Translations under genes and position numbers: made by a program
Notes under the pieces: generated by a model
What the model was told of the DNA's origin: nothing
Seen by the model: only the letters and a program-made list of their open reading frames with translations
The model's database searches: none
Source: Streptomyces hayashii
GTDB lineage: Bacteria; Actinomycetota; Actinomycetes; Streptomycetales; Streptomycetaceae
NCBI RefSeq assembly: GCF_024539815.1
Contig: NZ_JAHHIU010000105.1
Coordinates: forward strand, 1-56,373
Reading direction: 5' to 3'
Length of the DNA stretch: 56,373 nt
Shown: in pieces, positions 33,545 through 42,056 of the stretch
Position numbering within the stretch: the stretch's first letter is position 1
Layout of the letters: each line of letters opens with the position of its first letter

Positions 33545-34728
33545 AGCCTGCCGGCCCGCGCGGCCCCGGGGTTCCGTGGACGGCCCGGATCCCCGGGTTC
33601 GCCGGGCTCCCCGAGGCCCTCGGGATCACCCGGGTGCTCCGGAGCTTCGAGGTCGGCGTCCTCCGGGGCCTCCGGAGCTTCGAGGCCTTCGGCGTCCTCC
33701 GGGTCCTGTACGTAGCGCAGGACGCCCCACATCTCGTGTTCGCCGACGGGCGGGGCGTCGCTCACGCAGGCCTCCAGGGCCGGGCCGAGGGCGGTGGCGT
33801 CGATGCCGGAGCCGATGAGCACGAGCTCGGTACGGCGGGAGTCGCCGTACGGCCAGGGCTCCGGGTGGAAGCGGAGGAAGCGTCCGACTGCGTGCACGGC
33901 GTACCGGTTGGCCCGATCGTGCGGACCGAAGTCAACATATCCCTTGATCCGGTACAGCCCGTGCGGACGGCTGTCCAGGAAATCCATCAACCGCCGTGGG
34001 CCCATGGGCGCTTCGGAGGTGAAGGAGACACTGTCGTAGGCGGTGTGGAGATGGTCGGCGTGATCGTCGGCTCCGCGGTCGTGCAGGTCGTCGAAGGTGA
34101 GCTGCCCGACGCGCTCCTCGCTCGGCCTGCAGTCGAAGAGGAACTCGGGATCGATGCGGCCGTAGGTGGCGGGGACGACGGCGGCGCGATCGGCCAGCGA
34201 GCCGACCAGCCCGAGGACCCGGTCGGCGTCGGGCGCTCGGTCGAGCTTGTTCACCACGACCAGGTCGGCCAGGGCGAGGTGCCGGTCGATCTCGGGGTGC
34301 TTCGCCCGGGTGTCGTCGAACTCCGCCGCGTCGACGACCTCGACGAGTCCGCCGTACACGATCCGCGGATGCTCGGCGGCCAGCACCATCCGCACGAGTT
34401 CCTGCGGCTCGGCGAGGCCGCTGGCCTCGATGACGATGACGTCGATGCCGGCGTCCGGACGCGCGAGCCGTTCGAGGTAGACGTCGAGCTCACTGGTGTC
34501 GACGGCGCAGCACAGGCAGCCGTTGCCGAGGGAGACCGTGGAGTCGCCGAGCGCGCCGGCCACGGCCATGGCGTCGATCTCGATGGCGCCGAAGTCGTTG
34601 ACGATCGCGCCGATCCGGCTCCCTCCGCTGCGGTGCAGAAGATGGTTGAGCAGGGTCGTCTTGCCGGAGCCGAGGAATCCGGCGAGCACGACGACCGGGA
34701 TCTGCTGCGGACTGCGGCTGTGTGACAC
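33541..34728 (-). CDS. CobW/COG0523-family GTPase (metal chaperone type)
   Basis: 395-residue G3E P-loop GTPase. Start GTG 34728 ('VSHSRSPQQIPVVVLAGFLG') with AGAGG about 8 bases upstream. Motifs: Walker A 'GFLGSGKTTLLNHLL'; the metal-binding CxCC 'GNGCLCCAV'; 'VIEASGLAEPQELVRMVL'; and the guanine motif 'VVVNKLD'. A CobW C-terminal domain follows with 'GLYRIKGYVDFGPHDRANRY'. The last 60 residues are a Pro/Glu/Gly-rich repetitive tail ('EAPEAPEDADLEAPEHPG', then 'GEPGEPGDPGRP'), absent from typical CobW proteins. I found no Zur box upstream, so the metal (Zn, Co, Fe) is undecided. Confidence 0.88.
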   Translation of the reverse strand: MSHSRSPQQIPVVVLAGFLGSGKTTLLNHLLHRSGGSRIGAIVNDFGAIEIDAMAVAGALGDSTVSLGNGCLCCAVDTSELDVYLERLARPDAGIDVIVIEASGLAEPQELVRMVLAAEHPRIVYGGLVEVVDAAEFDDTRAKHPEIDRHLALADLVVVNKLDRAPDADRVLGLVGSLADRAAVVPATYGRIDPEFLFDCRPSEERVGQLTFDDLHDRGADDHADHLHTAYDSVSFTSEAPMGPRRLMDFLDSRPHGLYRIKGYVDFGPHDRANRYAVHAVGRFLRFHPEPWPYGDSRRTELVLIGSGIDATALGPALEACVSDAPPVGEHEMWGVLRYVQDPEDAEGLEAPEAPEDADLEAPEHPGDPEGLGEPGEPGDPGRPRNPGAARAGRL

Positions 34729-34841
34729 GTACGGCCTCTCTTGCGCCTGCGCGTGCGCCGGTTCGCGGCCCGGGGCACCTACGAGGATGGACTGCGGCCC
34801 AGAATACGAGCCGCGGAGAACCCCACGAAGTCCACGCCCGC

Positions 34842-34893
34842 CGTGCGTCGTCGGCCCGCGTCCCCGCACCGGGACGCGGGCCGACGACGCACG
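34842..34893. repeat. 23-bp perfect inverted repeat between divergent genes
   Basis: Arms 34842-34864 and 34871-34893 (starting CGTGCGTCGTCGGCCCGCG) are fully complementary around a 6-base CGCACC loop. There is no T run on either side. The element sits between the divergent cobW and citrate-synthase-like genes, 113 bases from the former's start and 69 from the latter's, where a terminator is not expected. Confidence 0.85.
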
Positions 34894-34962
34894 ACCCACG
34901 CTCGGACACCGTTGTCCACAGGCACGGAATCCACACCTGCGCTTGTGGATACGGTGATCCCC

Positions 34963-36219
34963 ATGCGCGATCAGGAACCCGCCCCCGGCCACCCCGAACG
35001 ACGGCTGAGCACCAGGGAGGCCGCCGATCTGCTCGGGGTGAAACCCGACACCGTGTACGCCTACGTCAGCCGCGGCCGACTGAGCAGCAGGCGCACTCCC
35101 GGCGGCCGGGGCAGCACCTTCGACGCCCAGGAGGTCGAGGCGCTCGCCCGGCGCACCAGGCGCGAGAGCGGCCCGGGTCCGGGGGCGGAGCCGTCCGTGC
35201 GCACGCACCTCACGCTCATCGAGGAGGACCGCTACTACTTCCGGGGCGTCGACGCGGTCGACCTGGCCGCCCGGCACTCCTACGAGGAGGTCGCGGAGTG
35301 GCTGTGGACGGGGCGGCTCCACGCCGGGGCGGCCTTCACCGCGCCCGAGGCGTCGGTGGAGGCAGCCCGCCGGGTGGTGGACGCACTGCCCGAACACACC
35401 GGTCCCACCGACCGGTTGCGGGTGGCTGCCGTCGCCGCCGCGGCCGCGGACCCCCTGCGCTTCGACCTGTCCGAGGAGGCGGTGCTCGCCACCGCGCGCA
35501 TCCTGATCCCCACCCTGGTCGCCGCCCTGCCTCCGAAGCTGCACACCCACCGCGACGACGGCTCGCTGGCCGCCCGCCTGTGGGGGCGGCTCAGCGGGCG
35601 GCCCGCCGGTAAGGCGCAACTGCACGTCCTCGACACGGCTCTCGGCCTCCTCGCCGACCACGATCTGGCCGCCTCGACGCTCGCGGTGCGCGTCGCCGCC
35701 TCGGCCCGCGCACATGCCTACGCGGCCGTGTCCGCCGGCCTCGGCGTGATCGAGGGGCCGCTGCACGGCGCGGCCGGCGGGGTCGCCCACCGCATGCTGC
35801 TCGACGTGCTGGACCTCGGCAGCGCGGGGCCGGTGATCGCGCAGGAGCTGCGGGCCGGCCGTCGCGTCCCCGGGCTCGGCCACCGGCTCTACCCCGGCGA
35901 GGACCCACGCGCGCGTGCCCTGTTCGCCCTCCTGGAGGAGATCCCGGAGGCCGCGCCCGCCCTCGCCGCGGCCCGGGACGTCGTGGCCACCACGGCCCGC
36001 CACGCGCCGCTGCACGCCAACGTGGACCTGGCGCTCGCCGTCCTCACCGCGTCGAGCGGCATGGAGGCCTCGGCCGCCGAGACGATCTTCGCCGTCGCCC
36101 GTACGGCGGGCTGGATCGCGCACGCCCTGGAGGAGTACGGCGAACGCCCCCTGAGGATGCGCCCGAGCGGACACTACGTGGGCCCGACACCGCCCCGACC
36201 GCTGCCCCAACCCGGGTGA
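34963..36219 (+). CDS. citrate-synthase-like protein with N-terminal helix-turn-helix
   Basis: 418-residue fusion. Residues about 12-60 form an excisionase/MerR-type helix-turn-helix ('LSTREAADLLGVKPDTVYAY', then 'VSRGRLSSRRTPGGRG'). Residues about 80-410 are a citrate synthase domain that keeps the three catalytic positions: His in 'IEGPLHGAAGGVAHRML', His in 'VPGLGHRLYPGEDPRA', and Asp in 'HANVDLALAV'. By family it condenses an acyl-CoA with oxaloacetate or a related keto acid, but the HTH suggests DNA binding as well. The start ATG 34963 is the best-supported of several; a GTG at 34954 is possible. In S. coelicolor a second citrate synthase gene often sits next to this type; none follows here. 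Confidence 0.85.
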   Translation: MRDQEPAPGHPERRLSTREAADLLGVKPDTVYAYVSRGRLSSRRTPGGRGSTFDAQEVEALARRTRRESGPGPGAEPSVRTHLTLIEEDRYYFRGVDAVDLAARHSYEEVAEWLWTGRLHAGAAFTAPEASVEAARRVVDALPEHTGPTDRLRVAAVAAAAADPLRFDLSEEAVLATARILIPTLVAALPPKLHTHRDDGSLAARLWGRLSGRPAGKAQLHVLDTALGLLADHDLAASTLAVRVAASARAHAYAAVSAGLGVIEGPLHGAAGGVAHRMLLDVLDLGSAGPVIAQELRAGRRVPGLGHRLYPGEDPRARALFALLEEIPEAAPALAAARDVVATTARHAPLHANVDLALAVLTASSGMEASAAETIFAVARTAGWIAHALEEYGERPLRMRPSGHYVGPTPPRPLPQPG

Positions 36220-36495
36220 GGGCGGACGCGACGACGAGCGGCCCGGAAAGAGTCCGGACGCGACGACGGAACGGCCGGGGCCGAGGCGGGGACGACGACG
36301 AGCCGGATCCCGGTGATCGCTCCACCATGGTCCGCCGTTTCGGTCGCCGGATCCGGGAGACCGGTCGCCCCGTCCCGAGGCGATCCGCCGCGCCGGAGGC
36401 CTGCGTCGCCCGCATCACGGCACACGCACGCGTACCCGCACGGTTGCGGCGGACGGGCGGCCGTCCGACCGGGCCGTAGGCCGTCCCGCGCCGAG

Positions 36496-36514
36496 TCAGG
36501 TTAGGCTCACCTCT
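36496..36514 (+). promoter_or_regulatory. iron box directly abutting a leaderless start
   Basis: TCAGGTTAGGCTCACCTCT matches 16 of 19 positions of the DmdR1/IdeR consensus TTAGGTTAGGCTCACCTAA and ends at the base before the GTG at 36515. Within it TAGGCT (36502-36507) is a good -10 hexamer that places the transcription start at about 36514-36515, i.e. a leaderless mRNA repressed by iron-loaded DmdR/IdeR. Confidence 0.88.
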
Positions 36515-37456
36515 GTGAGTACGTGCGCGACCGTCTCGCGGGACCTCGACGAGCCCCTCTCCGGAACCGCGGCCACGGCGACCACCTGGCTGCTCCTGGA
36601 GCAGCCCGGCCCCTGGGGCGCCAGAGCGCTGGTCTCCAGCCACCTGGACCCCGCCCTGGGCCGTGCCCTGGAAGCGGCCGCGCAGGGCACGGGGGTGCGT
36701 ATCGCGCTCATCCGGCGTCCCGGACGCCACGCGGACTTCGGCGCTCCGGCGCTGCGACAGGTCTACGCCGCACACACCGTTCCCGGGCGGGTATGGCTGC
36801 ACAGCGCGACGACCCACGATCCGCGCCGCCTGCTGGACCTCGACTTCGCCGCGCTCGGCCGGGGCGAGCACCGCACCTTCGACGACGCGCTGCGGGGCGG
36901 GCCCCATACCGGCGATCCGCTCGCGCTCGTCTGCACCAACGGCAGACGCGACCGCTGCTGCGCGCTCCTCGGCCGTCCGCTGGCCGCGCAACTGGCCGCC
37001 TCCGGGCTGCGGGGCGCCTGGGAGGTCACGCATCTGGGAGGCCACCGCTTCTCCCCCACCCTGCTCGTGCTGCCGCACGGATACGCGTACGGCCGCGTCG
37101 GAGCCCACACCGTCAAGGAGGTCCTGCACGGTGTCCAGGAGGGCCGGATCGTGCTTCAGGGGTGCCGGGGACGCTCTGCCTGGGGGCGGCCCGGCCAGGC
37201 GGCGGAGCTTGCGGTGCGCGCGGCGATCGGCGAGGACGCGGCGGAGGCGCTGGACGTCGTGCGGACCGCCGGGGGCGCGCCCCGCTGGGAGGTGACCGTC
37301 GCGCACAGGGACGGACGCCACTGGGAGGTCGCGGTGGATCAGGTCGCCGCGTCGCCGCCCCGGCCGGAGAGCTGCGGGACGTCGATCCTCGGCGCGCCCG
37401 CGCGGATGGACGTGGTGGCGGTACGGGAGCTGACGGGCGCGGCGTCAAGGGGCTGA
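36515..37456 (+). CDS. sucrase/ferredoxin-like (Suc_Fer-like) protein
   Basis: 313-residue protein of the sucraseferredoxin-like family (thioredoxin-fold ferredoxin type). The signature cysteines are in 'CTNGRRDRCCALLGRPLAA', and the conserved C-terminal His pair in 'EVTHLGGHRFSPTLLVLPHG' completes the likely [2Fe-2S] site (Cys plus His). 'GRVGAHTVKEVLHGVQEGRI' follows. There is no Shine-Dalgarno before GTG 36515; the iron box and -10 immediately upstream argue for leaderless translation. Iron-box control suggests a role in iron acquisition, such as siderophore reduction, as proposed for related iron-regulated actinobacterial genes; that is inference. Confidence 0.9.
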   Translation: MSTCATVSRDLDEPLSGTAATATTWLLLEQPGPWGARALVSSHLDPALGRALEAAAQGTGVRIALIRRPGRHADFGAPALRQVYAAHTVPGRVWLHSATTHDPRRLLDLDFAALGRGEHRTFDDALRGGPHTGDPLALVCTNGRRDRCCALLGRPLAAQLAASGLRGAWEVTHLGGHRFSPTLLVLPHGYAYGRVGAHTVKEVLHGVQEGRIVLQGCRGRSAWGRPGQAAELAVRAAIGEDAAEALDVVRTAGGAPRWEVTVAHRDGRHWEVAVDQVAASPPRPESCGTSILGAPARMDVVAVRELTGAASRG

Positions 37457-37545
37457 GCGGCCTCGGAGCAGGGCAGTGTCCCGGTGCATGCCGGCGTCTT
37501 CCCGGCTGACGTGACTGCCCCGCGCGGGTGCGGCCGAACCGTTTC

Positions 37546-37564
37546 CTCTTGAACGGGTCAAGAG
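37546..37564. promoter_or_regulatory. inverted repeat upstream of the CitA-type kinase gene
   Basis: CTCTTGA-ACGGG-TCAAGAG: 7-bp perfect arms with a 5-base spacer, ending 55 bases before the kinase ATG. Its TTGAAC could also form part of a -35. It is a plausible operator for the downstream two-component system. Confidence 0.5.
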
Positions 37565-37606
37565 ATCCACACCACCCGCCCCTACGGTCGCGCGGCTCCG
37601 TCCACG

Positions 37607-37619
37607 TACCGTCTTGGTA
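37607..37619 (+). promoter_or_regulatory. -10 element and leaderless start of the kinase gene
   Basis: TACCGT (37607-37612) is followed by six bases and then the ATG at 37619. There is no Shine-Dalgarno. Transcription starting 7 bases after the hexamer would begin on the A of ATG. Confidence 0.45.
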
Positions 37620-39313
37620 TGAGCCCCACTCCCCCCGCTCGTCGTCTGCGCCTCGGAATGCCGCGGCGCATGTTCTCGCAGCTCCTGCTCATGCAGCTGA
37701 CGATCGCCGCCGGAGTCGTGGTGCTCGCCACCGGACTGTTCCTCGCCCCGCTCAGCAACCAGCTGGACGACCAGGCGATGCGCCGCGCGCTCGCCATCGC
37801 TCAGACGACCGCCGCGGTGCCGCAGATCGCCGAGGACCTCCAGCATTCGCGGCCGAGGGTCGGCGGGCCGGTGCAGCGGGAGGCCGAGCGGATCCGCAAG
37901 GCCAGCGGCGCCGAGTACGTCGTGGTCATGGACCTGCACGGCACCCGCTGGTCGCACACGGACCCCGCCCAGGTCGGCGGCCATGTCTCGACAGACCCGA
38001 GAAAAGCCCTGCTCGGCCGGGACGTCATGGAGATCGACAGCGGGACCCTGGGCCGCTCGGCCCGTGGCAAGGTGCCGCTGCGCGACGGCCAGGGCAAGAT
38101 CATCGGCGCGGTCTCGGTCGGCATCGAGTACGACAGCGTGCGCGCCCGCCTCATCCACGCGATCCCCGGACTGTTCGCCTACGCCGGAGGCGCGCTCGCC
38201 GTGGGTGCGCTGGCTGCCTGGCTCATCTCCCGGCGGATCCAGCGGCAGACCCGCGACCTGGCCTTCTCGGACATCTCAGCGTTGCTCTCCGAGCGCGAGG
38301 CGATGCTGCACGGCATCCGGGAGGGCGTCGTCGCCCTGGACCGGGCCGGCCGCGTGCGCCTGCTCAACGACGAGGCGCAGCGCCTCCTGGGCATCGGCGA
38401 GGAGGCGGTGGGCGGGCTGCCCGACGAGGTGCTCGGCGAGGGACGTACGGCCGACGTGCTGGCCGGCCGCGTGACGGGCACGGACCTGATCGCCGTCCGG
38501 GGGCAGCGCGTCCTGGTCGTCAACCGGATGCCCACCGACGACGGGGGCGCGGTGGCCACGCTGCGCGACCGCACCGAGCTGGAGCAGCTCGGCCGGGAGC
38601 TCGACTCGACGCACGGTCTCATCGACGCGCTGCGGGCCCAGGACCACGAGCACGCCAACCGTATGCACACGCTGCTGGGCCTGCTGGAACTGGAGATGTA
38701 CGACGACGCCGTGGAGTTCGTCGGCGAGGTGGTCGGCGATCACCGGGCCACCGCGGAGCAGGTGACCGAGAAGATCGGGGATCCTCTGCTCGCCGCCCTG
38801 CTCGTCGGCAAGGCGACCGTCGCGGCCGAGCGGGGCGTCGCCCTGTGGGTCTCCGACCGGACCCGGCTGCCCGACCGGCTGATCGACCCGCGCGGACTGG
38901 TCACCGTCGTCGGCAACCTCGTGGACAACGCGCTCGACGCCGTCGCGGGCAAGCCGCACGCGCGCGTGGAGGTCGAGCTGAGCGCCGAGGGCCCTACGGT
39001 CGTACTGCGGGTGCGGGACACCGGCCCCGGCATCCCGGCCGAACAACGCGAGTTGATCTTCACGGAGGGCTGGTCCACGAAGAAGCCGCCGGCGCACGGA
39101 AAGCGCGGGATCGGGCTCTCCCTGGTGCGCAGGCTCGCCGAGCGGCAGGGCGGCAGCGCGACGGTGGGCGAAGCGGCCGGCGGGGGCGCCGAGTTCATCG
39201 TGGTCCTGCCGGAGGCGCTGACCGAGCCCGGCCCCCGGCCGGGTCCGCCGCCCGGCGCGGAGCCCGCCCTGGCCGTGCCGGCGACGGGCGCCGCCGAGGA
39301 GGCGTCGCGGTGA
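37619..39313 (+). CDS. CitA/DcuS-type sensor histidine kinase
   Basis: Membrane kinase of 564 residues. TM1 (about 20-42), a PAS/Cache-type extracytoplasmic sensor (about 45-180) with 'EYVVVMDLHGTRWSHTDPAQ' and 'GRSARGKVPLRDGQGKIIGA' (the DcuS/CitA pattern for small carboxylates), TM2 (about 183-205), a cytoplasmic PAS (about 220-320), a SPOB-type H box with H343 in 'RAQDHEHANRMHTLLGLLEL', and HATPase with 'NLVDNALDAVAG' and 'GIGLSLVRRLAERQGG'. The C-terminal 30 residues are a Pro-rich tail. It overlaps the response regulator gene by 4 bases (GTGA). The likely ligand is a di- or tricarboxylate or related acid, unproven. Confidence 0.92.
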   Translation: MSPTPPARRLRLGMPRRMFSQLLLMQLTIAAGVVVLATGLFLAPLSNQLDDQAMRRALAIAQTTAAVPQIAEDLQHSRPRVGGPVQREAERIRKASGAEYVVVMDLHGTRWSHTDPAQVGGHVSTDPRKALLGRDVMEIDSGTLGRSARGKVPLRDGQGKIIGAVSVGIEYDSVRARLIHAIPGLFAYAGGALAVGALAAWLISRRIQRQTRDLAFSDISALLSEREAMLHGIREGVVALDRAGRVRLLNDEAQRLLGIGEEAVGGLPDEVLGEGRTADVLAGRVTGTDLIAVRGQRVLVVNRMPTDDGGAVATLRDRTELEQLGRELDSTHGLIDALRAQDHEHANRMHTLLGLLELEMYDDAVEFVGEVVGDHRATAEQVTEKIGDPLLAALLVGKATVAAERGVALWVSDRTRLPDRLIDPRGLVTVVGNLVDNALDAVAGKPHARVEVELSAEGPTVVLRVRDTGPGIPAEQRELIFTEGWSTKKPPAHGKRGIGLSLVRRLAERQGGSATVGEAAGGGAEFIVVLPEALTEPGPRPGPPPGAEPALAVPATGAAEEASR

Positions 39314-39990
39314 TCGAGGTCCTGGTCGTGGACGACGACACCCGGGTCGCCCGCGTCAACGCCGCCTACGTCGAGAAGGTGCCCGGCTTCCATGTCGCGG
39401 GCGAGGCCCACAGCGCGGTCGAAGCGCTGCTCCGGCTGGAGACGCTGCCCCGCGTCGACCTCCTCCTGCTGGACCACTACCTGCCCGACGCGACGGGTCT
39501 GGCGGTCGTCCAGGAGATGCGCCGGCGCGGCCACCAGACCGATGTGATCATGGTGACCGCAGCGCGGGACGTCGGGACGGTGCAGGCCGCCATGCGCCAG
39601 GGCGCGCTGCAGTACCTGGTGAAACCGTTCGCCTTCGCCGGTCTGCGGGCCAAGCTGGAGGCGTACGCGGATCTGCGCCGCACCCTGGACGGCGGTGGCG
39701 AAGCCGAACAGGCCGACGTCGACCGGATCTTCGGCGCGCTGTCCGCCCCGTCGGAGCCCGGCCTGCCCAAGGGGCACTCCCCCACCACCGCCGAACTCGT
39801 GCGCCAGTCGCTGATGAGCGCCGAGGGGCCCTTGTCGGCCCAGGAGATCGCCGACCGGACGGGAGTGAGCCGGCAGACCGCCCAGCGTTATCTGAAGCTT
39901 CTGGAGCGCACGGGGAGAGCTCGTCTGACCCTGAAGTACGGCGACGCGGGCCGCCCGGAACACCGTTACGTGTGGGCGACCCGCGCCTGA
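39310..39990 (+). CDS. CitB/DcuR-type response regulator
   Basis: 226 residues, start GTG 39310 inside the kinase stop. The receiver has 'VLVVDDDTRVARVNAAYVEK', D55 in 'LLLLDHYLPDATGL' and 'LVKPFAFAGL'. The C-terminal HTH has 'LSAQEIADRTGVSRQTAQRY' and the ending 'LKYGDAGRPEHRYVW' typical of the actinobacterial CitB group. It is closely similar, about one residue in two by eye, to the regulator at 43021. Its gene is convergent with the ABC transporter operon, with only 12 bases between the stops. Confidence 0.93.
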   Translation: MIEVLVVDDDTRVARVNAAYVEKVPGFHVAGEAHSAVEALLRLETLPRVDLLLLDHYLPDATGLAVVQEMRRRGHQTDVIMVTAARDVGTVQAAMRQGALQYLVKPFAFAGLRAKLEAYADLRRTLDGGGEAEQADVDRIFGALSAPSEPGLPKGHSPTTAELVRQSLMSAEGPLSAQEIADRTGVSRQTAQRYLKLLERTGRARLTLKYGDAGRPEHRYVWATRA

Positions 39991-40002
39991 GGCGCTCGAC
40001 CG

Positions 40003-41064
40003 TCAGCCCGTCGCCTTCTGGACGAACTCGGTCGTGTAGGTCTTGTCGAGGTCCACCTTGGCGTTCTGGATGTTGGGGTTGAACGCCTTGAGGACCTTCT
40101 CCACGGTCTCGGGGCCGTTCTTGGGCATCACGCCGTCCTTGGTGAACATGGGCAGCGTGTTCTTGATGGCCACCGAGTAGAGCATCTTGTTGCCCTGCGA
40201 GTAGTCGGCGGGCATCTTGTCGGCGATGTCGCTCGCGCTGTGGGTGGACATCCACTTGAGCGTCTTGACGAACGCATTGGCCAACTTCTGGGCGGTGTCC
40301 TTGTGACTGTTGACCCAGCTCGTCTGCATGTACAGGCTCGACGACGGGTACGGTCCGCCGAGCGCCTCCTGGGAGCCCTCCGGCGTCCGCATGTCGAGGA
40401 GGATCTTGCCGGCCTTCTTGTCCAGGATCGTCGCCACCGTCGGGTCGGTCGTCATACCGCCGTCGATGGCGCCCTGCTGGAGCGCCGCGATGAAGGTCGG
40501 CCCCGCGCCCACGGCGACCGGGGTGAAGTCGCTGACCTTCACGCCGTTCTTCACCGCGAGGTACTTGGTGAGGAAGTCGGTCGAGGAGCCGAGGCCCGTG
40601 ATGCCGAGCTTCTTGCCCTTGAAGTCCTTGGGCGAGGTGATGTCGTCCTCGGCCTTCGTCGACACGATCTCCACCTCGCCGGGCGCCTGCGAGAACTGGA
40701 CGACGGACTCCACCTCCTTGCCCTTCACCTGGAGGTCGAGGGTGTGGTCGTAGAAGCCGACGGCGCCCTGCACCTGGCCGGAGACGAGCGCTGTCTCGGC
40801 CTGCACACCGGCCGGTTCGCTCAGCAGCTCGACGTCGAGTCCCTCGGCGTCGAAGTAGCCCAGCCGCTGGGTGAGCATGGCGGGCAGGTAGATGACCTTG
40901 TCCAGGCCACCGACCATGATCTTGACCTTGACGCCCTTGCCGTCGCCCTTGCTGTCGGCGCCGCTGGACGCCGAGCCGGCGGCGTCGTTGGCACAGGCGG
41001 TGAGCGAGGAGAGGGCGAGCAGGCCGGCGGCGGCCACGGCCGTGTATCTGGCGGTTGTGCGCAT
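40003..41064 (-). CDS. NitT/TauT-family ABC transporter substrate-binding lipoprotein
   Basis: 353-residue lipoprotein. Signal peptide 'MRTTARYTAVAAAGLLALSS' and lipobox LTAC put the lipidated Cys at 24. The mature part has the SsuA/NMT1-like fold: 'IYLPAMLTQRLGYFDAEGLD', 'AETALVSGQVQGAVGFYDHT', 'LGITGLGSSTDFLTKYLAVK' and 'AALQQGAIDGGMTTDPTVAT'. Family ligands are nitrate, sulfonates, pyrimidine precursors of thiamine, or aromatic acids; which applies is unknown. It is the last gene of the ATPase-permease-binding protein operon, 128 bases after the permease stop. Confidence 0.9.
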   Translation of the reverse strand: MRTTARYTAVAAAGLLALSSLTACANDAAGSASSGADSKGDGKGVKVKIMVGGLDKVIYLPAMLTQRLGYFDAEGLDVELLSEPAGVQAETALVSGQVQGAVGFYDHTLDLQVKGKEVESVVQFSQAPGEVEIVSTKAEDDITSPKDFKGKKLGITGLGSSTDFLTKYLAVKNGVKVSDFTPVAVGAGPTFIAALQQGAIDGGMTTDPTVATILDKKAGKILLDMRTPEGSQEALGGPYPSSSLYMQTSWVNSHKDTAQKLANAFVKTLKWMSTHSASDIADKMPADYSQGNKMLYSVAIKNTLPMFTKDGVMPKNGPETVEKVLKAFNPNIQNAKVDLDKTYTTEFVQKATG

Positions 41065-41192
41065 GGCGGGGTTCACGTCCTTGTGAGAGGGCGATGCGGG
41101 GATGGGGAACGGCGCGCGGGAGGAGCGGCGCGCGAAGAGCGAGGCGGGAACGAGGGCTCGCCGGGGGCGTCCCGGAAGCGTTCGAGGAGGGA

Positions 41193-42056
41193 TCAGCCGT
41201 CCGAGCCCGACGGCTTCCAGCGGAAGATGCGGCTCTCGGCGAAGGTCAGCAGCCCCTCGGCGACCAGGGCGACGACGGCCAGGATGACCATCGCCGCGTA
41301 CACGCCGGCCGCGTTGAAGGTGCCCTGGGACTGGGCGACGAGGAGCCCGATGCCCTTGGTCGCGCCGATGTACTCGCCGACGATCGCGCCGATGAGGGCG
41401 AAGCCGAAGCTGACGTGCAGGCTGGTGAAGATCCAGGAAGTGGCGGACGGGATGACCACCTGGAGTGTCACCCTGCGGTCGCTCGCGCCGAGGATGCGGG
41501 CGTTGGCCACCAGATTGCGGTCGACCTCGCGGGCGCCCTGGAAGGCGTTGAAGAAGACCGGGAAGAACACCAGGACGACGGCCGAGGCGACCTTGGAGGC
41601 CGGGCCGAGCCCGAACCAGATCACGAAGATCGGGGCCAGCACGATCCTGGGTATGGAGTTGAGCACCTTGATGTACGGACCAAGGATGTCGGCGAGAAAG
41701 GTGATCCGGCCCAGCGCGATGCCGCACACGACACCCGTGACCACGCCGATGATCCAGCCGAGCAGCGCCTCGTAGAGCGTGTACCAGATCTGTTCGCCCA
41801 GTGAGCCGAGCGCGGTCCCGTGCGTCAGCCAGGTGTAGATCTGGTCCCAGATCTTGCTCGGCATCGAGAAGTTGAACGGATCGATGACCTCGGCGCGGGA
41901 CAACCCCTCCCACAGAGCGAGCACGGCCACCAGGAGCAGAACCCGGAACACCGTGACGACGATCTTGCGTCTGCGGGCGGCACGCGCGCGTGAATGGGCG
42001 CGATCCGGGGCCGGGACCGCGTCGGCCACCGGTGTGCTGAGGAGATCAGGCGACAT
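41193..42056 (-). CDS. ABC transporter permease (SsuC/TauC type)
   Basis: 287-residue inner-membrane permease with about six membrane segments, among them 'VVTVFRVLLLVAVLALWEGL' and 'VYAAMVILAVVALVAEGLL'. The EAA coupling loop is in 'NLVANARILGASDRRVTLQV', followed by 'VVIPSATSWIFTSLHVSFGF'. The start ATG 42056 has AGAGG about 8 bases upstream and overlaps the ATPase stop by 11 bases. The N-terminal 30 residues are Arg/Ala-rich and cytoplasmic. It partners the ATPase at 42046 and the binding protein at 40003. Confidence 0.92.
   Translation of the reverse strand: MSPDLLSTPVADAVPAPDRAHSRARAARRRKIVVTVFRVLLLVAVLALWEGLSRAEVIDPFNFSMPSKIWDQIYTWLTHGTALGSLGEQIWYTLYEALLGWIIGVVTGVVCGIALGRITFLADILGPYIKVLNSIPRIVLAPIFVIWFGLGPASKVASAVVLVFFPVFFNAFQGAREVDRNLVANARILGASDRRVTLQVVIPSATSWIFTSLHVSFGFALIGAIVGEYIGATKGIGLLVAQSQGTFNAAGVYAAMVILAVVALVAEGLLTFAESRIFRWKPSGSDG

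Noticed and set aside
34729..34841. Zur box upstream of the CobW gene
   Set aside because: No A+T-rich palindrome of the TGAAAATGATTTTCA type; only GC-rich sequence is present.
33541..36210. 889-residue frame extending CobW into the citrate synthase region
   Set aside because: The CobW domain begins at GTG 34728; the rest is antisense to a real gene.
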